Shown: positions 17,101 through 25,814 of the stretch, piece by piece
How the letters are laid out: each line of letters opens with the position of its first letter
Numbering within the stretch: the stretch's first letter is position 1
Source of the DNA: Pseudomonadota bacterium
Lineage (GTDB): Bacteria; Pseudomonadota; Alphaproteobacteria; Micropepsales; Micropepsaceae
Assembly: GCA_018241025.1 (NCBI GenBank)
Contig: JAFEEQ010000034.1
Coordinates: 1-48,283, forward strand
Direction: 5' to 3'
Length of the DNA: 48,283 nucleotides
Program-made: the position numbers and the translations under genes
Notes under the pieces: generated by a model
The model's database searches: none
Seen by the model: only the letters and a program-made list of their open reading frames with translations
What the model was told of the DNA's origin: nothing

Positions 17101-20100
17101 GGTCACGCTCAGCGCGGCGCACGGCTCTCTGACGCTGGGCAACGAAAGCGGCATCAGCATCGGCGCAGGCGCCGAAGGTACGCACAGCATCACGGTCACC
17201 GGCGACATCGCATCGCTGAACGCAGCGCTCGACGGCCTGACATATGCAGCGGATGCGAACTATCACGGCGCCGACAATATCGGCATCTCCGTCACCGACG
17301 GCACCAATGTCGCCACGTCCGGCCTTCCGATTTCCGTTCTCTTCGTCAACACGCCGCCATCCGGTGCGGATGTTACGGGCACCGGGCTGGAAGACACCGC
17401 CTATGTCTTCTCGGCCGCCGATTTCGGCTTCAGCGACGCGACGGACGGCAACAACCTGCTCGCGGTAACGATCGCCACCTTGCCTGCTGTCGGCACTCTC
17501 ACCGACGACGGCGTTGCCGTGGCCGAGGGGCAGGCGATCTCCGCAGCCGATATCGCCAATGGCCTTCTTGTCTTCACCCCGGCCGCGAACGCCAACGGCA
17601 ATAGCTATGCCTCGTTCACCTTCAAGGTTCAGGACGACGGTGGCTCCGCCAATGGCGGCTCCGATACCGAGACCGGCACGCATACTTTCACACTCGATCT
17701 CGCTCCCGTGAACGACGCGCCGTCCGGCACCAGCGGCACGGTTACGGCGCTGGAAGATACGGGCTATCAATTCTCGGTTTCGGATTTCGGCTTCACGGAT
17801 GCGACGGAGGGCGACAGCTTCCTCGCCGTGAAGATCGCAAGCCTGCCCACGGCGGGCACGCTGACCGACGATGGCGTCGCGGTCACGGCGGGCCAGTTCG
17901 TATCGGCATCCGATATCGCCGCCGGCAAGCTCGTCTTCACCGCCGCTTCAAACGCCAATGGCACCGGCTACGCGTCTTTCACCTTCCAGGTGCAGGACGA
18001 CGGCGGCACGGCCAATGGCGGTGTCGACACCGACCCTACGGCCAGAATGATGACGGTCGACGTGACACCGGTGAACGACAGACCTGTCGCCGCCAACTCG
18101 ATGGTCACGACGCTGGAAGACACGACCTATGTCTTCAGCGTGTCGGATTTCGCCTTCAGCGATCCGAACGACTCGCCGGCGAACAGCCTCCAGGCCGTCC
18201 GGGTCTTCGGATCTCCGGTCACCGGTCAATTGCTCTACGACGGCGCGGCCGTGACCAACGGACAATACATTTCGGTCGCAGACATCAATGCCGGCAAGTT
18301 CGTCTACGTGCCCGGCGCGAATGCCAGTGGCATCACCGGCTTCTATTTCCAGGTGCAAGACGACGGCGGCACGGCCAATGGCGGCGTCAACCTCAGCATC
18401 GCCGCGAACATGCTGATCAATGTGACAGCGGTGAACGATGCGCCCACCGGCGCCGATCACACGATATCGGCACTGGAGGATACACCCTATGCCTTCTCGG
18501 CTTCGGATTTCGGCTTTTCGGATGTCGCCGACGGAAACAGCCTGCTCGCGGTCAAGATCGCGTCCCTGCCGTCGCTCGGCACGCTGACCGACAACGGCGT
18601 CGCGGTCACGGCCGGACAGTATATCGCGATCGCCGACCTCACGGCCGGTCTGTTGGTCTACACGCCTCCGGCGAATGCCAACGGCGCCAGCTATGCCGGG
18701 TTCACCTTTCAGGTTCAGGACGATGGCGGCGTCGCCAATGGCGGCGTCGACATCGATCAGGTCGCCAAAACCATTACCGTCGACATCGCCCCGGTCAACG
18801 ATGCGCCGAGCGGCACCGCCAACACCGTCACGACACTGGAAGATACGGCCTATGTCTTCTCCGCCGCCGATTTCGGTTTCAGCGACGCGCTCGACGGCAA
18901 CAACCTGCTCGCGGTCAAGATCACGACGCTGCCGTCGGGCGGCACGCTGACCGATGACGGTATCACCGTCACCGCCGGTCAGTTCGTTTCCGTCGAAGAT
19001 ATTGCCGCCGGCAAGCTCGCCTTCGCGCCGGCCGCCAACGGGAATGGTGGCGGCTATGCTTCCTTCACCTTCCAGGTCCAGGATGACGGCGGCACGGCGA
19101 ATGGCGGCGTCGACCTCGATCCGTCTGCGAAGACGCTGACCGTCGACGTCACCGCGGTCAACGATGCGCCGGCCGGAACATCCGGTACGGTCACGACCCT
19201 TGAAGACACGCCCTATACGTTCTCCGTCTCGGATTTCGGTTTCAGCGATACGAACGACAGCCCCGCAAATTCGCTGCTTGCCGTCAAGATATCCGGTCTT
19301 CCGGCCGGTGGGACGCTGACCGACGACGGCGTGACGGTCACGGCAGGCCAGTTCGTATCGGTCTCCGATATCGCTTCCGGCAAGCTGGTCTACACCCCGA
19401 GTATGAACGTCAATGGATCGGCTTCCTTCACCTTCCAGGTCCAGGACGATGGCGGCACCGCGAGTGGCGGCGTCGATCTCGATCCCTCCGCGAAGACACT
19501 CACCGTCTCCGTCACCCCGGTCAACGATGCACCGTCGGGCGCCGATCACGCCGTCACCACCCTCGAAGACACGGCCTATGCGTTTTCGGCCTCGGACTTC
19601 GGCTTTTCCGATTCCGCCGACGGCAATCTGCTGCTCGCGGTCAAGATCGCGACGCTGCCGTCGGACGGCACGCTGACCGACGACGGTGTGGCGGTTACGG
19701 CGGGCCAGTTCGTATCGCAATCCGATATCACTTCGGGCAAGCTGGTCTACACGCCGGGAACGAACGGCAACGGCGACGGCTATGCGTCCTTCACCTTCCA
19801 GGTCCAGGACGACGGCGGCACGGCCAATGGCGGTGTCGATCTCGATCCGGTGGCGAAGACCATCACCGTCGACGTGACGCCGGTGAACGATGCACCGAGC
19901 GGTGCCGACAACACCGTCACGATCCTCGAAGACACGACCTACACCTTCACCGCGTCGGATTTCGGCTTCAGCGATGCCATCGATGGCAACACGCTTCTCG
20001 CTGTGAAGATCTCGGGCCTGCCGGCAGGCGGCACCTTGACCGATAACGGTGTCGCGGTGACCGCGGGGCAGTTCGTTTCCGCGGCCGACATCGCTGCCGG

Positions 20101-23100
20101 CAAGCTCGTCTTCACGCCCGCGGAAGACGCTCACGCGCCGGTCAGTTTCACCTTCCAGGTCCAGGACAATGGCGGCACGGCCAATGGCGGTGTCGACCTC
20201 GATCCGTCCGCCAGGACGCTGACGGTGGACATCACGTCTGTGAACGACGCGCCCGCGGGCACCAGCGCGACCGTCACCGCGACGGAGGACACGTCTTACA
20301 CCTTCTCGGCCGCCGATTTCGGCTTCAGCGACCTTCACGACAGTCCTGAAAACACGCTGCTCGCGGTCAAGATCGCGAGCCTGCCCGCGGACGGCACGCT
20401 GACCGACAACGGTGTCGCGGTTACCGCCGGACAATACATCTCCGCTGCCGACATTGCCGGCGGCCTTCTTGTCTTCACGCCTGCGGCGAATGCCAACGGC
20501 GCGGGCTATGCGAGTTTCACCTTCCAGGTGCAGGACAATGGCGGAACCGCCAATGGCGGCGCCGACCTGGATCCCGTCGCCAGGACGATCACCGTCGATG
20601 TCACCGCGGTGAACGATGCGCCGTCGGGCACGAGCACGACCGTCACGACGCTCGAAGACACGGCCTACACCTTCGGTACATCCGATTTCGGCTTCAGCGA
20701 CGTCCATGACGGCAATGCGTTGCTTGCCGTGAAGATCGGCACTCTGCCTTCCGGAGGCACATTGACCGACAACGGTGTTGCGGTCACGGCGGGGCAGTTC
20801 GTCTCCGTCGCCGATATCGCGTCGGGCAAGCTTGTCTACACGCCCGCCACCGATGCCGCGGGTTCCGCCTCCTTCACCTTCCAGGTCCAGGACGATGGCG
20901 GCACGGCGAATGGCGGCGTCGATCTCGATCCGGCCGCGAAGACGATGACCGTCGGTATCACGGCGGTGAACGATGCGCCGACGGGCACCAGCGGCACCGT
21001 CACCGCGACGGAGGATACCCCCTACAGCTTCTCGGCGTCGGACTTCGGCTTCAGCGATCCGCATGACAGCGCGGCCAACACGCTCCTTGCCGTCAAGATC
21101 GCCAGCCTGCCGGAGCACGGAACCCTCACCGACAACGGCGTTGCCGTCACCGCCGGACAGTTCGTCTCCGCCAGCGACATCGCCAGCGGCCTGCTGGTCT
21201 TCACACCCGCCGCGAACGCCAACGGTGATGCCTATGCATCCTTCACCTTCCAGGTGCAGGACAATGGCGGCACGACCAATGGCGGGTCCGATCTCGACCC
21301 GACGGCGAAAACGCTGACCATCGACGTCACCGCGGTGAACGATCCCCCGGTGGCGACCGCCGACACCGCCGAACTTCAGACCTCCGCCACGGTCACGGCC
21401 GATGCCGCGCATGGCGTGCTGGCCAATGACAGCGATGTCGACAACGACACGCTGTCGGTCTCGGCGGTGAACGGCAGCGCCGGAAATGTCGGCACCTCGG
21501 TGGCAGGCAGCTACGGCCATCTCACCCTCGACGCCGACGGCAGCTACAGCTATGTCGCGGACCAGGTATCCGCGATCAACAACGCGCCCACGAACAATCC
21601 GGTCGACAGCTTCACCTACACCGCCAGTGACGGTCACGGCGGCACCACGGATACGACGATCAGCTTCACCATCGATCGCGCCCAGGCGGTGAACGACGCG
21701 CTGGCCACGACGGAAAATACGGTACTCTCGGCTGGGCACAGTCTCTTTGCCGACAACGGCCATGGCGCCGATATCGGCACCGGCCTCGTCATCACCGCCG
21801 TCAACGGTCAGTCGGCTTCGGTCGGCCAGCAGATCACGCTCGCCTCGGGCGCCCTGCTCACCGTCAACGCCGATGGCAGCTTCAGCTTCGATCCCAATCA
21901 CGTCTACGACTATCTCGGCGCGCCCGGCTCCGGCGCCAGCGACACCCAGGCGACGGAGACGTTCACCTACACCATCGCCGGCGGCTCCACCGCGACCGCG
22001 ACGATCACCGTGACCGGCGTGGACTCCGACGACACGCTCCACGGCACCTCCGGTAACGATACGTTGAACGGCGGCGCAGGTTTCGACACCGCGGTCTTCA
22101 CCGGCGCCCATAGCGACTACACGGTGAGCTACAACGCCGGCATCTTCACGATCGCCGACCAGCGCGGCGGCCACCCGGACGGCACAGACACCGCCACCAA
22201 TATCGAGCAATTCCAGTTCTCGGACGGCCTCTTCACCTTCGATCACGACGGCCAGGTCTCGTCGCAGACCGTGATCGCCGAAGACGGCAGCAAGGCGGTC
22301 TCCCTGTTCGATACGCAAGGCACCGCACCCTGGACCTCGCAGGTGCTTGCCTACGACACCAACGGCAGTCTCGCCTCGCAGACCGTCGTCACCGATGGCG
22401 GCACCAAATGGGTCAACAGCTTCGACACGACCGACAGCTCGTCCGAGCTCTGGGACTCGAAGCAGATCGACGCCCACGGCAATCTGGTTTCGGAAACCAT
22501 CACCAACGACGACGGCAGCCACACGCTGATCGTCAACGACGTCGCCAACCAGTACGGCTGGGCGACCGCCACGTTCAGCTTCGACGCCAACTGGAACGCG
22601 ACCGGCATCACCGGCACGAATGACGACGGAACCCACACCGTCACGGCCGCCAAGCTGGCCGCCGCGCTCGATACGCTCCTGTGGTTTGCGACGCCTTACG
22701 ATCCCAATACGGGCGGCCCGGCCAGCGATACCGTCCTCACCGGCGGCAGCGGCACCGACGTGCTCTATGGCCATGCCGGCAACGACACGCTGAACGGCGG
22801 TGCCGGCAACGACCTGATCGCCGGCGGGACCGGCAACGACATTCTCACCGGCGGCAGCGGCGACGACACTTTCGTCTTCACCAATGGCGACGGCCTCGAC
22901 ACGATCACAGATTTTTCGCCCGGCAACGGCAGCGGCGATGTCATCGACCTGCACGGCTATGGCGTCGCGAATTTCGGCGCGCTCGCGCCGCTGATGACGC
23001 AGGTCGGCGCCGACACCGTGATCGCCTTCGATCCCGCGAACCAGATCACGCTCCACAACGTGGACATGGTGCAGCTCAACGCCGGCGATTTCCTGTTCCA

Positions 23101-23104
23101 CTGA
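14114..23104 (+). CDS. Giant secreted FG-GAP/cadherin-like/RTX protein (2996 aa)
   Basis: Domain order: (a) residues ~15-360, six FG-GAP/VCBS units with calcium loops of the DxNxDGxxD type; (b) ~360-620, cadherin-like modules ending in VNDAP and IDNAP linkers; (c) ~615-965, a second six-unit FG-GAP block; (d) ~965-1080, another cadherin-like module; (e) 1081-2410, eleven tandem ~121-aa repeats; (f) ~2410-2640, VCBS-type repeats; (g) ~2640-2996, RTX nonapeptides (GNDTLNGGAGND, later GGTGNDILTGGSGDD) and a tail ending in GDFLFH. There is no N-terminal signal peptide, which with the RTX tail suggests type I secretion; no exporter genes are in the window. The family is adhesin-like and calcium-stabilised. 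The tail is homologous to that of the giant protein at 28223. The 116 bp after the stop hold nothing obvious. A role in attachment or biofilm is inference. Confidence 0.88.
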   Translation: MTNAPTITIEGNDDLLVVSSNSGEAFDFLGNGDGTFGDGSPSGVQISAGTTNNVAVGDLNGDGTPDFVTAAANIYQLHINLGTGTGNFTGSAVGFIPYQGVWAALGDINGDGKLDVVAETSNSSAPLTFLLGNGDGTFQDPVAVSPGFTPSAFQLADFDGDGVAEMAVDHGGSIDIATLGDGTGVTVVDSYALSSITGYMAVGDVNGDGVLDIVGSNPIDNTVSILLGNGDLSFRDGGTLATGSLPENVVLADLNGDGVKDILVASDNSNEIDIFLNDGTGNFTKSTIGGIGLPTALAVGDFNNDGHADVAVADIYQSKILTYLGDGSGTNFTAGTPINFGVQASDIQVGNFDTDIHDNEDTAYVFSAAGHTAIKVSDSGSATDTLHLTVAQGSLTLGDASGITIVAGADGSADLTISGTSAALNTALDGLTYLPDANYNGSDTLTVTVTDDLSGASSSTTRAILIAAVNDAPTLSGAADTVGYTENGAAASLDPALTAADIDSAMLQGATVTITNKVDGDILSADVTGTNITASYDAATGVLHLSGSDSFADYQQVLNSVTFGSTSDDPTAHGSEPSRTIAFTINDGALDSTPISSTVDITAIDNAPVISVQHGAADVLADTSRSGGYPVVLFANDGTGTLSPVQNLPQSQAFESSIAVADVNHDGALDLIEGGTNASYRPVANVYLGDGTGQFGAPTTIALSGASFDDVVTVATGDFNGDGNIDVAAMASGGAHSGLYVSLGDGSGGFATPVQTVMSGTASVSDLQSADFNGDGLSDLAYQDGTSFHILTSNGDGTFQDQAIATTETDRILVADFNGDGKADIAMLGSSSGQKVVDIYLNDGQGGFSAALETVTNLPTAGFFNIAAGDMNKDDHIDLLLSASTGDHLSLLLGAGDGTFTAAPDTGIVETGQFAVADINGDGNLDVVDGRLAHFGNGQGGFSGVTAFNLGWAEIVTPVAADMTNAAVLLENAQAVFSTTNGNAITFGDVDSSSLTVTLSAAHGSLTLGNESGISIGAGAEGTHSITVTGDIASLNAALDGLTYAADANYHGADNIGISVTDGTNVATSGLPISVLFVNTPPSGADVTGTGLEDTAYVFSAADFGFSDATDGNNLLAVTIATLPAVGTLTDDGVAVAEGQAISAADIANGLLVFTPAANANGNSYASFTFKVQDDGGSANGGSDTETGTHTFTLDLAPVNDAPSGTSGTVTALEDTGYQFSVSDFGFTDATEGDSFLAVKIASLPTAGTLTDDGVAVTAGQFVSASDIAAGKLVFTAASNANGTGYASFTFQVQDDGGTANGGVDTDPTARMMTVDVTPVNDRPVAANSMVTTLEDTTYVFSVSDFAFSDPNDSPANSLQAVRVFGSPVTGQLLYDGAAVTNGQYISVADINAGKFVYVPGANASGITGFYFQVQDDGGTANGGVNLSIAANMLINVTAVNDAPTGADHTISALEDTPYAFSASDFGFSDVADGNSLLAVKIASLPSLGTLTDNGVAVTAGQYIAIADLTAGLLVYTPPANANGASYAGFTFQVQDDGGVANGGVDIDQVAKTITVDIAPVNDAPSGTANTVTTLEDTAYVFSAADFGFSDALDGNNLLAVKITTLPSGGTLTDDGITVTAGQFVSVEDIAAGKLAFAPAANGNGGGYASFTFQVQDDGGTANGGVDLDPSAKTLTVDVTAVNDAPAGTSGTVTTLEDTPYTFSVSDFGFSDTNDSPANSLLAVKISGLPAGGTLTDDGVTVTAGQFVSVSDIASGKLVYTPSMNVNGSASFTFQVQDDGGTASGGVDLDPSAKTLTVSVTPVNDAPSGADHAVTTLEDTAYAFSASDFGFSDSADGNLLLAVKIATLPSDGTLTDDGVAVTAGQFVSQSDITSGKLVYTPGTNGNGDGYASFTFQVQDDGGTANGGVDLDPVAKTITVDVTPVNDAPSGADNTVTILEDTTYTFTASDFGFSDAIDGNTLLAVKISGLPAGGTLTDNGVAVTAGQFVSAADIAAGKLVFTPAEDAHAPVSFTFQVQDNGGTANGGVDLDPSARTLTVDITSVNDAPAGTSATVTATEDTSYTFSAADFGFSDLHDSPENTLLAVKIASLPADGTLTDNGVAVTAGQYISAADIAGGLLVFTPAANANGAGYASFTFQVQDNGGTANGGADLDPVARTITVDVTAVNDAPSGTSTTVTTLEDTAYTFGTSDFGFSDVHDGNALLAVKIGTLPSGGTLTDNGVAVTAGQFVSVADIASGKLVYTPATDAAGSASFTFQVQDDGGTANGGVDLDPAAKTMTVGITAVNDAPTGTSGTVTATEDTPYSFSASDFGFSDPHDSAANTLLAVKIASLPEHGTLTDNGVAVTAGQFVSASDIASGLLVFTPAANANGDAYASFTFQVQDNGGTTNGGSDLDPTAKTLTIDVTAVNDPPVATADTAELQTSATVTADAAHGVLANDSDVDNDTLSVSAVNGSAGNVGTSVAGSYGHLTLDADGSYSYVADQVSAINNAPTNNPVDSFTYTASDGHGGTTDTTISFTIDRAQAVNDALATTENTVLSAGHSLFADNGHGADIGTGLVITAVNGQSASVGQQITLASGALLTVNADGSFSFDPNHVYDYLGAPGSGASDTQATETFTYTIAGGSTATATITVTGVDSDDTLHGTSGNDTLNGGAGFDTAVFTGAHSDYTVSYNAGIFTIADQRGGHPDGTDTATNIEQFQFSDGLFTFDHDGQVSSQTVIAEDGSKAVSLFDTQGTAPWTSQVLAYDTNGSLASQTVVTDGGTKWVNSFDTTDSSSELWDSKQIDAHGNLVSETITNDDGSHTLIVNDVANQYGWATATFSFDANWNATGITGTNDDGTHTVTAAKLAAALDTLLWFATPYDPNTGGPASDTVLTGGSGTDVLYGHAGNDTLNGGAGNDLIAGGTGNDILTGGSGDDTFVFTNGDGLDTITDFSPGNGSGDVIDLHGYGVANFGALAPLMTQVGADTVIAFDPANQITLHNVDMVQLNAGDFLFH
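14156..15194 (+). repeat. FG-GAP/VCBS block 1 (six calcium-loop units)
   Basis: Coding repeats with loops DLNGDGTPD, DINGDGKLD, DFDGDGVAE, DVNGDGVLD, DLNGDGVKD and DFNNDGHAD at roughly 45-60-residue spacing. These are the calcium-binding turns of integrin-like beta-propeller blades; six or seven blades would close one propeller. Confidence 0.8.
15958..17010 (+). repeat. FG-GAP/VCBS block 2 (six calcium-loop units)
   Basis: A second set of blade loops: DVNHDGALD, DFNGDGNID, DFNGDGLSD, DFNGDGKAD, DMNKDDHID and DINGDGNLD. It is separated from block 1 by cadherin-like modules. Each block is followed by a closely similar GSLTLG(D/N)xSGI module, so the propeller plus linker unit seems to have been duplicated. 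Confidence 0.78.
17354..21343 (+). repeat. Eleven tandem ~363-bp (121-aa) repeats
   Basis: Each unit runs from an EDTxYxF(S/T) start through SDFGFSD, LLAVKI, GTLTD(D/N)GVAVTAGQ(F/Y), SFTFQVQD(D/N)GGTANGG to a VNDAP linker. Units 1 and 3 are the most divergent; 4-11 are close. Several units differ by a DSPxN insertion after SD (units 3, 6, 9 and, as DSAAN, 11), giving a partly alternating pattern of long and short forms. Confidence 0.88.
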
Positions 23105-23220
23105 GAAACTGTCGCCGGTCCGGAATCGATGTCCGCAGCTTTCTCGCCGATCCCCACGGGATCACCAACCTGGCCCACGATCCCGCCCAATGCGGCGGCG
23201 CAAGGCTCGAACTCCGCCGG

Positions 23221-24168
23221 CTATTTCGCGCTCCGAGGCGAAGACTTTCGACCGCCGGCCTTGTCCCGTCGCGCCCGCTGATAGTTCTGGCTGGCGCGGC
23301 GGAAAAGGTCGGCGAAGAAAAGCGCCGCCGGCGTCAGCGGCAGCCGTGCCCGGGTGACGAGGCAGATCGGCGAAGCGGGCAGGGGCTCCTGGATGTCGAA
23401 CGCGATCAGCCGCTCGGATGCGAGCGAGAATTCGAGCCATTGCTCCGGCACCATGATGAGCAGATCGGAATTCGCCGCCGCGAAGGTGACGGCGAAGCCG
23501 GACAGGTGCATGTCCACGGCCGGTTCGGGCAGGCCATAAAGCTGGAACACCGGGCCGAGCTCGGCGCCGCTGTCGACGGTGACCGCGGTGCCGATCCAGT
23601 GCGCACCGGCAAGCTCTTTCAGCGAGCGTGCCCGGGCAAGCGGATGGCCGCGCCGCCCCAGAACAACGCGCGTATTGTCGAACAGCTTCTCGACGATGAA
23701 ATCCTTGGCCGGCGCATGCTCGGGGAGGGGTCCGACATAGAAGTCGAGTTCGCCATCCTTCAGCGCCGCTTCGATGGTCGGAAACAAGCCATCGCGCACG
23801 CGCAGATGGACATCCGGATAGCGCTTGCGAAACGCCTCGAGGGTGCGCGGAAAAAGCGAGATCTGCGCCGCGCTCGACAGCGCCACCGTCACCTGTCCGG
23901 TCGAAAGCCCGCGCGTCTGGTCGATCTCGTCGCGGGCACGCTGGAGTTCGGTCAGCACCGTCGTGGCGCGGCGCAGGAACAACGCGCCCATCGGCGTCAG
24001 CACGATGCCCTTGGGCCGCCGCTCGAACAGCGCGACGCCGAGCTCGCGCTCGATCTCGCGGACGCTGCGTGTGATCGCCGGCTGCGCGATGCCCAGATGC
24101 CGCGCCGCCGCGCGCAGGCTGCCGCGTTCGACGACGGCCGTGATATCGCGAAGGTGATTGAGCTTCAT
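23221..24168 (-). CDS. LysR family transcriptional regulator (1)
   Basis: The 315-aa protein begins MKLNHLRDITAVVERGSLRA and has a standard winged helix-turn-helix (AARHLGIAQPAITRSVREIE, about residues 21-40), then the two-lobed effector-binding domain. The ATG at 24168 was chosen by alignment to the family; the open frame extends 42 codons upstream without similarity. It follows the FAD hydroxylase gene by 34 bp on the same strand, so it is probably the last gene of the lipoprotein-hydroxylase-LysR transcript. It is likely to control the divergent promoter at 26775-26970, where a dyad is present. The inducer would be an aromatic or related substrate of the hydroxylase (inference). Confidence 0.92.
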   Translation of the reverse strand: MKLNHLRDITAVVERGSLRAAARHLGIAQPAITRSVREIERELGVALFERRPKGIVLTPMGALFLRRATTVLTELQRARDEIDQTRGLSTGQVTVALSSAAQISLFPRTLEAFRKRYPDVHLRVRDGLFPTIEAALKDGELDFYVGPLPEHAPAKDFIVEKLFDNTRVVLGRRGHPLARARSLKELAGAHWIGTAVTVDSGAELGPVFQLYGLPEPAVDMHLSGFAVTFAAANSDLLIMVPEQWLEFSLASERLIAFDIQEPLPASPICLVTRARLPLTPAALFFADLFRRASQNYQRARRDKAGGRKSSPRSAK

Positions 24169-24202
24169 TCCCGATACCGGATTGCTATCGGCCGGGACGC
24201 TA

Positions 24203-25813
24203 TCAGCCGCGCGCTGGGGCGCCAACCGGCAGGCGTCCCGCCGCGCGTTCCAGGATCTCTGGCCCCGCCCAGCTATTGCCGCGCCAGGCGACATGCTGGT
24301 CCGGGCGGATCAGCGCGAGATCGCAGGCATAGAGTTCGCGCAGGCGCGGGACCTCGCTGTGCAGCACGGCCAGCGGGATGCCGAGCGCGGCCGCGTCTTC
24401 TGCCGCGCACCCGGCATCGGACGTCAGCGCGAGCAGGGTGAAGTCCGGCCCGAAGGCGTCATAAAGCGATCGCCCGTCGTCGAGCCAGGCATGCGGCGCA
24501 ACCGATCCTGGCCGCGCCGTCGGCACATAAACGCCGTCGGGCGGTGTCGGCGGATCGCCGGCTTCTGCCGCCACGATGGGCGAGCCTTCATAACGATAGC
24601 CGAGAACGACTCCCAGGCTGCGGAATTCGCGGGCACGCTGCCTGGCCAGCATGTCGCCCAGCTGCTTGCGCAGAGTGTCTCCTTCTTCGTTATCGGCTTC
24701 GAGCTCCGGCCGGACCAGATGCAGCGCCAGCGTGGCATGATTGGCGACCGCCTCATCGATCACGCGGCGATGGACCGGGCGGCGTTCCTGTTCATAGGCA
24801 TCGAGCAGACCGCCGCCGCCCCAGCCCTGCAGCACCGCTGCCAGCTTCCAGCCCAGATCGACGGAATCCGAGATCCCCATATTCATCCCGTATCCGCCCA
24901 GCGGCGGATGCAGATGGCAGGCGTCGCCGATCAGAAAAATTCGATCCGCGCGATACCTGTCGGCGATGAACTGGCTCGCGGTCCATTCGTCCGCGCTCAA
25001 CACCTCATAAGGCAGATCGATCCCCGTCGACCGCCGGATCAGTGCGGCCGCCGCGGCCTTGTCCAGCCGTACCGCTTCGGGTACGCGGGCCGGCATGAAG
25101 TACCAGAGATCGTCCTTGTCCATCGGGCCGATCAGGCCGGACGCCTCGGGGTTGATCTGCCAATACATGATCCCCGGTCCGTGACGATGCTTCTGCGCAA
25201 GCCCGGGCGCGCGAAAGACGATGTTGTAGGCGTGCGAAAGGCCATGGGTGCCTTCCATCGTCGCGCCGATGATCTCGCGCACCAGGCTCCCCGCCCCGTC
25301 GGCGCCTACGAGGTATCGGCTTTCGAATATGATGTCCGCGCCTTTTGTCCGCACTACGCTGCGCACGCCATCGGCGCTCTGCTGCGCGGAAACCAGTTCG
25401 TGATCGAACAGCACGCTTACGCCGGGCAGGGCGGTCGCCTTGCGGCGCAGGACCTCTTCGACGCGATATTGCGGCACCCATTGCGCATGCTCGGAATAGA
25501 GTTCGTTGCGGTCCGGCGCGCAGTTGAAGGCGTTCTCGATCAGCGCCAGGCGATGGCCCGATAGCCGCGTGACGAAATGGACATCGGAGGGATAGTCGAC
25601 ACCGAACGGCGCCAGTGCCGCCAGATCGCCGGCGATGCCCCAGCGCCGCATATGCTCGCGCGTGCGCGTATGCGTGGTCTTGGCCCGCGGCGCATAGCCG
25701 ACGCGATCGTTGCGCTCGATCACAGTGCAGGCGATCCCGCGCGTTCCGAGTTCGACGGCGAGCGCAAGCCCTGCCGGCCCGGCACCGCAGATCAGGACGG
25801 GCGTGGTCTTCAT
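24203..25813 (-). CDS. FAD-dependent aromatic-type monooxygenase (PHBH/UbiH family)
   Basis: The 536-aa protein has the group A flavoprotein hydroxylase layout: GAGPAG (residues 10-15), a strand ending in ERND for ribose binding, the VGADGAGS motif in the middle, and GDACHLHPPLGGYGMNMGISDS binding FAD (given here in part of its run). A C-terminal thioredoxin-like extension of about 130 residues is typical of phenol/PheA/MhpA-type members. These enzymes hydroxylate phenolic or quinone-like substrates with NAD(P)H and O2 in the cytoplasm. Its ATG lies one base after the stop of the metallo-hydrolase gene (TGAG-ATG), so the two are tightly coupled. No ring-cleavage dioxygenase adjoins it, so the pathway is incomplete here. 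Confidence 0.9.
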   Translation of the reverse strand: MKTTPVLICGAGPAGLALAVELGTRGIACTVIERNDRVGYAPRAKTTHTRTREHMRRWGIAGDLAALAPFGVDYPSDVHFVTRLSGHRLALIENAFNCAPDRNELYSEHAQWVPQYRVEEVLRRKATALPGVSVLFDHELVSAQQSADGVRSVVRTKGADIIFESRYLVGADGAGSLVREIIGATMEGTHGLSHAYNIVFRAPGLAQKHRHGPGIMYWQINPEASGLIGPMDKDDLWYFMPARVPEAVRLDKAAAAALIRRSTGIDLPYEVLSADEWTASQFIADRYRADRIFLIGDACHLHPPLGGYGMNMGISDSVDLGWKLAAVLQGWGGGGLLDAYEQERRPVHRRVIDEAVANHATLALHLVRPELEADNEEGDTLRKQLGDMLARQRAREFRSLGVVLGYRYEGSPIVAAEAGDPPTPPDGVYVPTARPGSVAPHAWLDDGRSLYDAFGPDFTLLALTSDAGCAAEDAAALGIPLAVLHSEVPRLRELYACDLALIRPDQHVAWRGNSWAGPEILERAAGRLPVGAPARG

Positions 25814-25814
25814 C

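Noticed and set aside
17948..23101. A 1717-codon open frame on the minus strand opposite the first giant RTX gene
   Set aside because: It follows from the repetitive, GC-rich composition of the plus-strand repeats. It has low-complexity Arg/Gly/Val-rich sequence, no domain and no ribosome-binding site, while the plus strand has clear domains.
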